DNA from: 70-18 sp041691815
GTDB lineage: Bacteria > Pseudomonadota > Alphaproteobacteria > Acetobacterales > Acetobacteraceae
Length of the DNA stretch: 28,214 bases
Reading direction: 5' to 3'
Assembly (NCBI GenBank): GCA_041691815.1
Contig: JBEPTZ010000054.1
Coordinates: forward strand, 1-28,214
The notes under the pieces were generated by a model. It was given only the letters and a program-made list of their open reading frames with translations. It searched no databases and was not told the DNA's origin. This document shows, one piece after another, positions 1-7,600 of this stretch (positions are counted from its first letter, which is position 1; each line of letters starts with the position of its first letter). Made by a program: the position numbers and the translations under genes.

Positions 1-125
1 TCGGCGAGGCGATCGACATCTACGTCAACAACCGCCTGGTCGCCCGCGGCGAGGTGGTGATGGTCGACGACAACCGGCTCGGTGTCACCATGACCGAAAT
101 CGTCAAGACCGACCGGCCGGGCTGA
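1..125 (+). CDS. fliN: Flagellar motor switch protein FliN, C-terminal fragment
   Basis: Only the last 40 codons are present; the reading frame enters at base 3 and stops at TGA 123-125. The visible residues (GEAIDIYVNNRLVARGEVV, followed by a VDDNRLGVTMTEIV stretch) match the end of the SpoA domain that closes FliN. FliN lies in the C-ring of the flagellar basal body and takes part in rotor switching and in docking export substrates. The identification also rests on the next genes, flbD and flhA, since fliN-flbD is a common alphaproteobacterial order. The stop lies 5 bases before the flbD start, so the two are probably cotranscribed. A fragment this short could also come from another SpoA protein such as FliY or a type III secretion C-ring protein, but the flagellar context makes FliN the best reading. 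Confidence 0.85.
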   Translation, partial: GEAIDIYVNNRLVARGEVVMVDDNRLGVTMTEIVKTDRPG

Positions 126-130
126 CCAAA

Positions 131-1459
131 ATGCGCATGCTGATCATCGGCGCGCTCACCGGCGAACTCTCGCGCGCAGCCCAACTGGTGCTGGCCACCG
201 GCGCCAAACTGGATCAGGCCGACAGCCTCGCCGCCGCCCTGCCGATCCTGCGCCGCGAGGCCCGCATCGACCTGGTGCTGTGCGATATCGCCCACGACAT
301 CGCCGCCCTGGTGCACGCCCTGGCCGCCGAACGCATCGCCATCGCCGTGGTCGCCTGCGGTGTCAACGCCGACGCCGACGCCGCGGTGCGCGCCATCGAG
401 GCCGGCGCCCGCGAATTCCTGCCGCTGCCGCCCGATGCCGAGCTGATCGCCGCCATCCTCGCCGCCGCCGCCGGCGACCGCCACGCCGTGGTGGTGCGCG
501 ACCCGGCGATGCTGGCCACCCTGCACCGTGCCGAACAGGTCGCCATCGCCGACGCCTCGGTGTTGATCACCGGCGAAAGCGGCACCGGCAAGGAAATCCT
601 CGCCCGCCACATCCACCAGCATTCCCGCCGCGCCGGCGGCCCGTTCGTGGCACTGAACTGCGCCGCGATCCCGGAGAACCTGCTGGAAAGCGAGCTGTTC
701 GGCCACGAAAAGGGCGCCTTCAGCGGCGCCCAGGCCCGCCGCACCGGCAAGTTCGAGGCCGCCGACGGCGGCACCCTGCTGCTCGACGAAATCGGCGAAA
801 TGGATATCCGCCTGCAAGCCAAGCTGCTGCGCGCAGTGCAGGAGCGCGAGATCGACCGCATCGGCGGCAGCGCCCCGGTGCCCATCAATGTCCGCATCCT
901 GGCCACCACCAACCGCGACCTGCTGGCCGAAATCGCCGCCGGCCGCTTCCGCGAAGACCTGTATTTCCGCCTCAACGTCATCGCCCTGCGCATCCCGCCA
1001 CTGCGCGAGCGCCCCGGCGATGTCGCAGCCCTCGCCGAACACTTCGCCCGCCGCTACGCCGAGGTGAACGCCCTTCCCTACCGCCCGCTGACCCGCGCCG
1101 CCCTGCAGCGCCTCGCCGCCCACGGCTGGCGCGGCAACGTCCGCGAGCTGGAAAACACCCTGCACCGCGCCGTGCTGCTGGCCCACGGCGACAGCATCGA
1201 TCTCGACGCCATCGAACTCGCCCCCGGCTCGCCCACGGCACCCGCCGCCGCACCGCCAGGCATCGCCGGTCTGGTCGGCCGCCGCATGCAGGAAGTCGAG
1301 CGCGACCTGATCGTCGAAACCCTCACCCACACCCTCGGCAACCGCACCCACGCCGCCACCATCCTCGGCATCTCGATCCGCGCGCTGCGCAACAAGCTGC
1401 GTGACTACTCGGCCCAGGGCGTCGCGGTGCCGCCGCCTGCCGCCGGCGTCGCCGCCTGA
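131..1459 (+). CDS. flbD: Sigma-54-dependent flagellar regulator FlbD
   Basis: This is a 442-residue enhancer-binding activator of sigma-54 promoters. Residues about 1-115 form a receiver-like domain, about 122-350 an AAA+ ATPase domain and about 385-430 a Fis-type helix-turn-helix. Visible motifs are Walker A GESGTGKE (148-155), the sigma-54 contact loop GAFSGA (195-200, Ser replacing the usual Thr of GAFTGA), Walker B TLLLDE (215-220) and the GRFREDLYFRL arginine-finger region. The receiver keeps an Asp at position 52 but lacks the acidic pair after strand 1 and the conserved Lys of strand 5 (it reads EFLPLPPD), as in FlbD-type degenerate receivers. In Caulobacter FlbD activates late flagellar genes and represses early ones. 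ATG at 131 is chosen because it follows fliN closely. The stop overlaps the flhA start by one base (TGATG), implying translational coupling. Confidence 0.93.
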   Translation: MRMLIIGALTGELSRAAQLVLATGAKLDQADSLAAALPILRREARIDLVLCDIAHDIAALVHALAAERIAIAVVACGVNADADAAVRAIEAGAREFLPLPPDAELIAAILAAAAGDRHAVVVRDPAMLATLHRAEQVAIADASVLITGESGTGKEILARHIHQHSRRAGGPFVALNCAAIPENLLESELFGHEKGAFSGAQARRTGKFEAADGGTLLLDEIGEMDIRLQAKLLRAVQEREIDRIGGSAPVPINVRILATTNRDLLAEIAAGRFREDLYFRLNVIALRIPPLRERPGDVAALAEHFARRYAEVNALPYRPLTRAALQRLAAHGWRGNVRELENTLHRAVLLAHGDSIDLDAIELAPGSPTAPAAAPPGIAGLVGRRMQEVERDLIVETLTHTLGNRTHAATILGISIRALRNKLRDYSAQGVAVPPPAAGVAA

Positions 1460-3537
1460 TGTCGGCAGCCCTGCTCCGCTTCGCGCCGCTCTCGGCAAAG
1501 CTGCGCCGCTTCGCCCCCGGCACCGATGTCGGGCTGGCGTTCGGCGTCATCTGCCTGCTCTCGGTGCTGGTGCTGCCGCTGCCGACGATGATCCTCGACT
1601 TCGGGCTGGCCGCCTCGATCACCATGGCAGTCCTGGTGCTGATGGTGGCGATGTTCCTGCAACGCCCGCTGGATTTCACCAGTTTTCCGACATTGCTGCT
1701 GCTCACCACATTGCTGCGCCTGTCACTCAACGTCGCCACCACCCGCCTCATCCTGTCGCACGGCAATGAAGGCCAGTTCGCCGCCGGCCATGTCGTGGCA
1801 GCCTTCGGCGGCTTCCTGATGGGCGGTGACGTGGTGATCGGCGTCATCCTGTTCGCCATCCTGCTGGTGGTGAACTTCATGGTCATCACCAAGGGCTCCG
1901 GCCGCATCGCCGAAGTTGCCGCTCGCTTCAGCCTGGACGCCATGCCCGGCAAGCAGATGGCGATCGACGCCGACCTCTCCGCCGGCGTTATCGACGAAAA
2001 AACCGCCCGCCGCCGCCGCCGCGACCTGGAGGAGGAGAGCGGCTTCTACGGCGCCATGGACGGTGCCGCCAAGTTCGTCCGCGGCGACGCCATCGCCGGC
2101 CTGATCATCACCTGCATCAACATCCTCGGCGGCCTGGCGATCGGCCTGGTGCGCCACGGCATGGGCTTCGCCGACGCCGCCAGCACCTACACCACGCTGA
2201 CGGTTGGCGACGGCCTGGTCAGCCAGATCCCCGCCCTGCTGGTCTCCACCGCCGCCGGCATCGTCGTCACCAAGGGCGGCATGGAAGGCACCGCCGACGC
2301 CGCCCTGATGCGCCAGCTTGGCGGCAGCCCGAAACCCCTCGCCATGGCCGCCGCCGCCGCCGCCGTGCTGGCACTGATGCCCGGCCTGCCGATGCTGCCC
2401 TTCATGGCCCTTGCCGGCCTCGCCGGCGGCGGCGCCTGGCTGCGCCACACCAACCCGCCACGCCTGGAAGGCGAAGTGCAAGCCGACGCCCCGATCGCCG
2501 CCGAACCGCCAATCACCGAGGCGCTGCGCATCGACATGGTCCGCATCGAACTCGGCTACGGCCTGCTCGCCCTGGCCGGCGGTGAAGCCCCCCGCCTCAC
2601 CGAGCAGATCAAGGGCCTGCGCCGCGCCGTTGCCACCGAGATGGGCTTCGTCCTCCCCCCGGTCCGCATCCAGGACAACATGCAGTTGGAGCCAGACACC
2701 TACTGCGTCCGCATCAAGGAGATCGAAGCCGGCCGCGGCACCATCCGCCCCAACCAACTGCTCGCCATGGACCCCAACGGTAACGCCCCCGACCTGAAAG
2801 GCGAAGCCACCCGCGAACCGACCTTCAACCTGCCCGCCCTCTGGATCGACCCCGCCCTGCGCGACGAAGCCAATTTCCGCGGCTGCACCGTGGTCGACCC
2901 GCCCAGCGTGCTAACCACTCACCTCACCGAAATCGTCAAGCAGACCATGGCCGACCTGCTCTCCTACGCCGAGACCCAGAAGCTGCTCGACGAACTCCCA
3001 CGCGAACAGCAAAAGCTGGTCGCTGAACTGATCCCTTCGCAAATCTCCGCCGGCGGCGTGCAGCGCGTGCTGCAATCGCTGCTGTCCGAGCGCGTCTCGA
3101 TCCGCGACCTGCCGACCATCCTGGAAGGCATCCAGGAAGCCTGCGGCGGCCAGGCCCGCGCCATCCCGGCGATCACCGCCCATGTCCGCACCCGCCTCGC
3201 GCGCCAGATCAGCGACGCCAACACCGGCCCCAACGGCTACCTGCCACTCATCACCCTGTCCCCTGAATGGGAGACGATCTTCGCCGAATCCCTGGTCGGC
3301 CCGCCGGAGGAACGCCAACTCGCCATCCCGCCCTCGCGCCTCGCCGAATTCATGCAACGCCTGCGCACCGCCTTCGACGACGCGGCGGCCACCGGCGAAG
3401 CCCCGGTACTGCTCACCGGCGGCGGCATCCGCTTCCACGTCCGCGCCATCGTCGAACGCATCCGCCCAGAGACGCCGGTGCTGGCCCAGGCGGAAATCCA
3501 TCCCCGGGCGCGGATTCGCACGGTGGGGAGCATATGA
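1459..3537 (+). CDS. flhA: Flagellar export gate protein FlhA
   Basis: This 692-residue protein has the normal FlhA length. It is the largest inner-membrane component of the flagellar type III export apparatus and forms the nonameric ring that receives substrate-chaperone complexes. About eight membrane segments occupy the first 320 residues, and a soluble domain of about 340 residues follows. The family signature is clear: RPLDFTSFPTLLLLTTLLRL followed by SLNVATTRLIL, then GSGRIAEVAARFSLDAMPGKQ and AIDADL in the first cytoplasmic loop. The start overlaps the flbD stop, so it is coupled to the upstream gene. Downstream, the operon is interrupted by an AT-rich hairpin repeat (3553-3670) before flhF, which could reduce readthrough. 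The paralogous virulence exporter SctV/YscV is much less likely with FliN, FlbD, FlhF and FlhG as neighbours. Confidence 0.97.
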   Translation: MSAALLRFAPLSAKLRRFAPGTDVGLAFGVICLLSVLVLPLPTMILDFGLAASITMAVLVLMVAMFLQRPLDFTSFPTLLLLTTLLRLSLNVATTRLILSHGNEGQFAAGHVVAAFGGFLMGGDVVIGVILFAILLVVNFMVITKGSGRIAEVAARFSLDAMPGKQMAIDADLSAGVIDEKTARRRRRDLEEESGFYGAMDGAAKFVRGDAIAGLIITCINILGGLAIGLVRHGMGFADAASTYTTLTVGDGLVSQIPALLVSTAAGIVVTKGGMEGTADAALMRQLGGSPKPLAMAAAAAAVLALMPGLPMLPFMALAGLAGGGAWLRHTNPPRLEGEVQADAPIAAEPPITEALRIDMVRIELGYGLLALAGGEAPRLTEQIKGLRRAVATEMGFVLPPVRIQDNMQLEPDTYCVRIKEIEAGRGTIRPNQLLAMDPNGNAPDLKGEATREPTFNLPALWIDPALRDEANFRGCTVVDPPSVLTTHLTEIVKQTMADLLSYAETQKLLDELPREQQKLVAELIPSQISAGGVQRVLQSLLSERVSIRDLPTILEGIQEACGGQARAIPAITAHVRTRLARQISDANTGPNGYLPLITLSPEWETIFAESLVGPPEERQLAIPPSRLAEFMQRLRTAFDDAAATGEAPVLLTGGGIRFHVRAIVERIRPETPVLAQAEIHPRARIRTVGSI

Positions 3538-3548
3538 AGCAGGGAAGC

Positions 3549-3678
3549 AAGTCTTCTTTGTTTGAAAACAAAGAAGCAAAAAAACTTCATCCATTTTGGA
3601 GACTCCGGAGCCTCCCGCGCTCCGCTGTTGCAAGGCGGAAAAAAGTTCTTTTTTTCAAAAAAGAACTTTTGCCTTGCG
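3549..3678 (+). repeat. Modular hairpin repeat copy R1 (flhA-flhF)
   Basis: This is copy 1 of a six-member intergenic repeat family. A left hairpin has arms CTTCTTTGTTT (3553-3563) and AAACAAAGAAG (3566-3576). A central part follows with GCAAAAAAACTTCATCC, GGAGACTCCG and GTTGCAAGGCGGA. A right hairpin has arms AAAAGTTCTTTTTT (3641-3654) and AAAAAAGAACTTTT (3657-3670). Short GCAAG and CTTGC motifs bound the element. It begins 12-16 bases after the flhA stop, and its CTTGC end contains the probable TTG start of flhF. The left hairpin and centre match copy R4 in inverted orientation. The hairpins are AT-rich in very GC-rich DNA and the right one ends in a T run, so it may act as a terminator. 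Confidence 0.85.
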
Positions 3679-4558
3679 CTTAAAACTCTATCGCGCCCCG
3701 GCGATGGCCGAAGCCATGCGCCAGGTCCGTGCCGAGCTAGGCCCGGACGCGCTGATCCTTTCGTCTCGCCGTGTGGCGGACGGCGTAGAAATCACCGCCG
3801 CCCTGGAGCCCCCTGCCCCGCCGCAGGCCGACCCCGTCCGCCAGCAGGCGCTGTCCTGGCACGCCGTGCCGCCGGCGATCGCCGCGCGCCTACAGGCCGG
3901 CCCGCTGGCGTTCGCCTTGTCGGTGGCGCTGCGCTTCGCGCCGCTGAAGCTCGTGGCCGGCGCAGCACCTTTGCTGCTGACCGGCCCGCCCGGTGCCGGC
4001 AAGACCCTCACCTGCGCCAGGCTGGCCACGCGGCTGGTGATGGCCGGTGCGAAACCGATGGTGATCACCGCCGATGGCCGCCGCGCCGGCGCCATCGAGC
4101 AGTTGGCCGCCTTCACCCGCCTGCTCGGCCTCAACCTGCTGGTCGCCAGCCAGCCCGCCACCCTGGCCCGCGCGCTGGCCCGCCGCGAGGGGGCCGCGCC
4201 GGTGCTGATCGACACCCCCGGCATCGACGCCTTCGACCCCGCCCAGCGCGACGAGATGGCCGCCCTGGCCGCCGCCGCCGGGGCCGCCACCGCGCTGGTG
4301 TTGCCGGCCGGCCTCGACCCCGCCGAGGCCGCCGACCTGGCCCAGGCGCACACGCTGGCCGGCGCACAGATGCTGGTCGCCACCCGGCTGGACAGCGCCC
4401 GCCGGCTGGGCGGCGTGCTGGCCGCCGCCGGTGCCGGGTTGCCCCTGGCCGAGGCCGGCATCGGCCCCGGCGCCGCCGACGGCCTGGTGCCGATGACCCC
4501 CGAACTGCTGGCCGACCGCCTGATCCGCGCCCCCGCCCGCCTGGAAGCCACGATATGA
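3674..4558 (+). CDS. flhF: Flagellar SRP-family GTPase FlhF
   Basis: From the proposed TTG start the protein is 294 residues and begins MRLKLYRAP, the usual FlhF N-terminus. FlhF belongs to the Ffh/FtsY family of GTPases and helps set the site and number of flagella together with FlhG. The P-loop GPPGAGKT lies at about 104-111. The DTPG motif is present in VLIDTPGIDAFD, and the guanine-specificity motif appears as TRLD instead of TKxD. An in-frame ATG at 3596 exists, but translation from there would add about 26 residues encoded by the hairpin repeat (KSSFFQKRTFAL and similar), which is not FlhF-like. No good ribosome-binding site precedes the TTG, because the repeat hairpin occupies that space. 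The stop overlaps the flhG start (ATGA at 4555-4558). The G-domain core is compact compared with gammaproteobacterial FlhF. Confidence 0.85.
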   Translation: MRLKLYRAPAMAEAMRQVRAELGPDALILSSRRVADGVEITAALEPPAPPQADPVRQQALSWHAVPPAIAARLQAGPLAFALSVALRFAPLKLVAGAAPLLLTGPPGAGKTLTCARLATRLVMAGAKPMVITADGRRAGAIEQLAAFTRLLGLNLLVASQPATLARALARREGAAPVLIDTPGIDAFDPAQRDEMAALAAAAGAATALVLPAGLDPAEAADLAQAHTLAGAQMLVATRLDSARRLGGVLAAAGAGLPLAEAGIGPGAADGLVPMTPELLADRLIRAPARLEATI

Positions 4559-5319
4559 CCCGCATCGGACAGATCACCGCCATCGCCTCCGGCAAGGGCG
4601 GCGTCGGCAAGACCTGGTTCGCCATCACCCTGGCCCACGCCCTGGCCCGCGCCGGCCGCCGGGTGCTGCTGTTCGACGGCGATCTGGGCCTCGCCAATGT
4701 CGACATCCAGCTCGGCCTGATGCCGGAGCGCGACCTCTCCGCCGTGGTCTGCGGCAGCATGACCCTGACCCAGGCAGCACTGCATCACGAGGGCGGCTTT
4801 GACATCGTCGCCGGCCGCTCCGGCTCCGGCGCGCTGGCCGCACTCGACGCCGCCGCCCTGGCCCAAATGCTCACCGCCCTGCGCGAAGCGGCGGCGAAGT
4901 ACGACCACATCATCCTCGACCTCGGCGCCGGGCTGGACCCGGCGGTGCGCCGCATGGCGGTGTTCGCCGACCTGCTGCTGGTGGTCGCCACCGAGGAACC
5001 CACCAGCCTCACCGACGCCTACGCGGTGCTGAAACTGCACGCCGCCGATCGCGCATCCGGTCCCGGCGAGGCCCGCGCCACCGAAGCCCGCATCGTCGTC
5101 AACCAGTCCACCAGCCGCACCAACGGCGAGCGCACCTACGCCACCCTGGCCCGCGCCTGCGCCGCCTTCCTCGGCCACACCCCGAGGCTCGCGGGCATCA
5201 TCCGCCGCGACGACCGGGTGCGCGACGCCATCCGCCGCCAGACCCCGCTGCTGGCCCGCCACCCCACCGCCGCGGCGGCCGAGGATGTCGAAGCCGTCGC
5301 CACCGCGCTCGGCCGATGA
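4555..5319 (+). CDS. flhG: Flagellar number regulator FlhG (MinD-type ATPase)
   Basis: The product is 254 residues, a ParA/MinD-family ATPase (also named FleN or YlxH) that partners FlhF and limits the number of flagella. The deviant Walker A motif SGKGGVGKT is at about 12-20, with the signature lysine present. Switch I/II regions are visible as VLLFDGDLGLANVDIQLG and YDHIILDLGAG. ATG at 4555 overlaps the flhF stop by four bases, so the pair is translationally coupled. A longer frame opens upstream at 3562, but that part is only the shifted frame of flhF and is not coding. It is the last recognisable flagellar gene here; the next gene, a DUF3137 protein, begins 95 bases on. Confidence 0.93.
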   Translation: MTRIGQITAIASGKGGVGKTWFAITLAHALARAGRRVLLFDGDLGLANVDIQLGLMPERDLSAVVCGSMTLTQAALHHEGGFDIVAGRSGSGALAALDAAALAQMLTALREAAAKYDHIILDLGAGLDPAVRRMAVFADLLLVVATEEPTSLTDAYAVLKLHAADRASGPGEARATEARIVVNQSTSRTNGERTYATLARACAAFLGHTPRLAGIIRRDDRVRDAIRRQTPLLARHPTAAAAEDVEAVATALGR

Positions 5320-5414
5320 CCGCGCAAATCCGCTCGCCAACCGGTGCAGTCGCGTCATAATCTGCGGCAACCCGAGCGGAATGATACGCACCGGGGGCAA
5401 GTGGAGACGCGGCG

Positions 5415-6455
5415 ATGGCTCTCTCCTCCGGCCTGGAAGCCTCCGGCGGCCTCCCCGCCCTGCAGGCATTGTACGACACCGCGCTGCATCCCTACCTGGC
5501 GGCACAGGATGCCCCGGTGCTGGCGGCGCGGCGCAACCGCTGGCTGGTGCTGATCGGCGGCCTGGCGCTGGCAGCCGCGGTGCTGGCCTGGGCGCTGCCG
5601 CGCGACACCGAGAGCCTGTTCTTCCCGCTGGTCGGCGCCGGCATCGGCGCGCTGGCCATCGGGTATTTCTGGCTGTCCACCGATCTGCTGGCCGACGAGG
5701 TGCGCCACGACCTGATGCGCCGCATCGCCGCCTGGCTTGGCCTGCACTACGAGCCGCGGGCCGAGGGCTTCGACCTGCGGCGTTTCGCGCTGCTCGGCCT
5801 GGCCAACTACGACAAGGACCGCCGAAGCGACCGGCTGTTCGGCGAAGTCGACGGCCTGGCGGTGGACATGATGGCCGCCCGGCTGGCCGATGAGGAGACC
5901 AGCGGTGTCGGCAGCGACCGCAAGACCCGTACCATCGAGCGCTTCAGCGGCCTGCTGCTGTGCCTCGCCGATCCGTCCGGCCGATCGCCCAGCTTCCGCC
6001 TGGTGCCGCCGGCCAGCGCCACCTCTGCCGGCAAGCTGCGCGACGTCTCCATCGTGCGGACCCTCCCTGCGGGCACGCCGGACCTCAGCTTCGACGAGAT
6101 GGACGCGATGCTGGCCGCCGGCCCCGAGGCTGCACCCCCCACCCCCACCGGCGACGCCGCCTTTGATGCCCGCTTCGAGCTGCATGTCCTGCCGCAGGAC
6201 GCCCCGGCGGCGCTGGCGCGGCTCAACGACGCGCTGCGTGCGGCCCTGCTCGAGGTGGCCGCCTGCTTCGGCGGCGGCGCCGTCTCGGTGGGGTTCGACG
6301 GCCAGCACGTGCTGATGGCCTTCATCACCGCCCAGCGCTTCGAGATCGGCGCCCTGCGCCCGCCGATGGCGCAGTTTCCCCGCGTGCAGCACCTCGCCGA
6401 ACAGATGGCCGTGCTGCCCGCCATCGCCGCCCGGCTGCGCCCCGCCTTGGCGTAG
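5415..6455 (+). CDS. DUF3137 domain membrane protein
   Basis: A 346-residue protein that resembles the DUF3137 family, whose function is unknown. Two adjacent membrane helices are visible at about 44-62 (WLVLIGGLALAAAVLAWAL) and 68-89 (SLFFPLVGAGIGALAIGYFW). A long cytoplasmic part with the family's alternating strands follows (for example GLLLCLADPSG, FELHVLP and VSVGFDGQHVLMAF). The predicted topology is an N-terminal hairpin anchor with both termini in the cytoplasm. It starts 95 bases after flhG and ends 56 bases before the BKACE gene. A CATAAT-like hexamer near 5355 could be a -10 element, but no convincing -35 element is seen. Whether it works with the flagellar genes upstream or is independent cannot be told from the sequence. 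Confidence 0.75.
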   Translation: MALSSGLEASGGLPALQALYDTALHPYLAAQDAPVLAARRNRWLVLIGGLALAAAVLAWALPRDTESLFFPLVGAGIGALAIGYFWLSTDLLADEVRHDLMRRIAAWLGLHYEPRAEGFDLRRFALLGLANYDKDRRSDRLFGEVDGLAVDMMAARLADEETSGVGSDRKTRTIERFSGLLLCLADPSGRSPSFRLVPPASATSAGKLRDVSIVRTLPAGTPDLSFDEMDAMLAAGPEAAPPTPTGDAAFDARFELHVLPQDAPAALARLNDALRAALLEVAACFGGGAVSVGFDGQHVLMAFITAQRFEIGALRPPMAQFPRVQHLAEQMAVLPAIAARLRPALA

Positions 6456-6511
6456 CAGCAGGCACAGTGCAGAGTCGGCCAGCAACATCTCTTGCCGGGA
6501 GGCTTAACGCC

Positions 6512-7438
6512 ATGTCGAAAGTCATCATCTCCTGCGCCGTCACCGGTGCGATCCACACCCCCTCGATGTCCGACCATCTGCCGATCACCCCGGAGGAGAT
6601 CGCCGAATCCAGCATCGCCGCCGCCGAGGCCGGGGCCGCGATCATCCATCTGCACGCCCGCAACCCGGAAACCGGCGAGCCGACGCCGGACCCCGCGGTG
6701 TTCATGCAGTTCCTGCCGCGCATCAAGCAAAGCTGCAACGCCGTGGTGAACATCACCACCGGCGGCGGCCTGGGCATGACCGTCGATGAGCGTCTGGCCG
6801 GCCCGATCAAGGCCAGCCCGGAGATGTGCAGTCTCAACATGGGCAGCATGAACTTCAACATCTCCCGCGCCGCCGACCGGGTGAAGCACTGGAAGCACGC
6901 CTGGGAGAAACCCTACCTGGAGCGCACCGATGACTATATCTTCCGCAACACCTTCCGCGACATCACCCGGGTGGTGGAAGTAATGGGCAAGGGCCACGGC
7001 ACCCGGTTCGAGTTCGAGTGCTACGATATCGGCCATCTGTACAACCTGGCCTACCTGCTGGACCAGAAAGTGGTGCAAGGCCCGCTGTTCGTGCAGTCGA
7101 TCTTCGGCATCCTCGGCGGCATCGGCGCCGACCACCAGAACCTTGTTTTCATGAAGGAAACCGCCGACCGGTTGTTCGGCGACCAGTATGTGTGGAGCGT
7201 GCTCGCCGCCGGCCGCAACCAGATGGCGTTCACCACCATGGCCGGCATCCTCGGCGGCAATGTGCGCGTCGGGCTGGAGGACAGCCTGTACATCGCCAAG
7301 GGCAAACTGGCCGAGAGCAACGCGGCGCAGGTGGCGAAAATCCGCCGGATTCTGGAAGACCTCAGCCTCGAGATCGCGACGCCGGACGAGGCGCGGGAGA
7401 TTCTGCATCTTAAGGGTGGGGATCGGGTGGGGTTTTAG
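6512..7438 (+). CDS. Beta-keto acid cleavage enzyme (BKACE, DUF849 family)
   Basis: The product has 308 residues from ATG 6512, preceded by a GGGAGG ribosome-binding site about nine bases upstream; an in-frame ATG at 6467 lacks such a site. The BKACE family condenses a beta-keto acid with acetyl-CoA and cleaves it to acetoacetate and a new CoA ester, using a zinc ion. Zinc ligands are visible in IIHLHARNP (His46, His48). Family motifs TTGGG, SLNMGSMNF and GGNVRVGLEDSLY, with its Arg/Glu/Asp set, are all intact. The specific substrate cannot be read from sequence; 3-keto-5-aminohexanoate is only the founding example. The gene is closely followed by hairpin repeat R2 and then by an M19 peptidase in the same direction. 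Confidence 0.9.
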   Translation: MSKVIISCAVTGAIHTPSMSDHLPITPEEIAESSIAAAEAGAAIIHLHARNPETGEPTPDPAVFMQFLPRIKQSCNAVVNITTGGGLGMTVDERLAGPIKASPEMCSLNMGSMNFNISRAADRVKHWKHAWEKPYLERTDDYIFRNTFRDITRVVEVMGKGHGTRFEFECYDIGHLYNLAYLLDQKVVQGPLFVQSIFGILGGIGADHQNLVFMKETADRLFGDQYVWSVLAAGRNQMAFTTMAGILGGNVRVGLEDSLYIAKGKLAESNAAQVAKIRRILEDLSLEIATPDEAREILHLKGGDRVGF

Positions 7439-7439
7439 G

Positions 7440-7556
7440 CAAGCAAGCAGCGCTTTTTTGTAAAAAAGCGCGCAAAAAACTTCATCCCCTGGAGTCTGGA
7501 ACTCCAGGGGATGAAAAGTTTTTTTGCTTCTTTTTGTTCACAAAAAGAAGACCTTG
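7440..7556 (+). repeat. Modular hairpin repeat copy R2 (BKACE-dipeptidase)
   Basis: Copy 2 starts 2 bases after the BKACE stop. It has three hairpins in a row. The left has arms GCGCTTTTTT (7450-7459) and AAAAAAGCGC (7462-7471). The centre has perfect 13-bp arms CATCCCCTGGAGT (7483-7495) and ACTCCAGGGGATG (7501-7513) with a 5-base loop, extended outward by AAAAAACTT and AAGTTTTTTT. The right has arms CTTCTTTTTG (7527-7536) and CAAAAAGAAG (7541-7550). GCAAG and CTTGC motifs lie at the ends. The centre differs from other copies because it lacks the GTTGCAAGGCGGA block and is a simple stem-loop. The outer modules are the same. Confidence 0.87.
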
Positions 7557-7600
7557 CCTGCCCACTTGACGTTTCCTGAAGCGCGGTCGAGCCTGTGGGC

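Noticed and set aside
20..1498. 492-residue - strand frame opposite flbD
   Set aside because: Gly/Ala/Asp-rich antisense shadow; the + frame encodes a complete sigma-54 activator.
3562..4554. Upstream extension of flhG to a 585-residue protein
   Set aside because: The extra part is the shifted frame of flhF and is Arg/Pro/Gly-rich; MinD-type sequence starts at ATG 4555.
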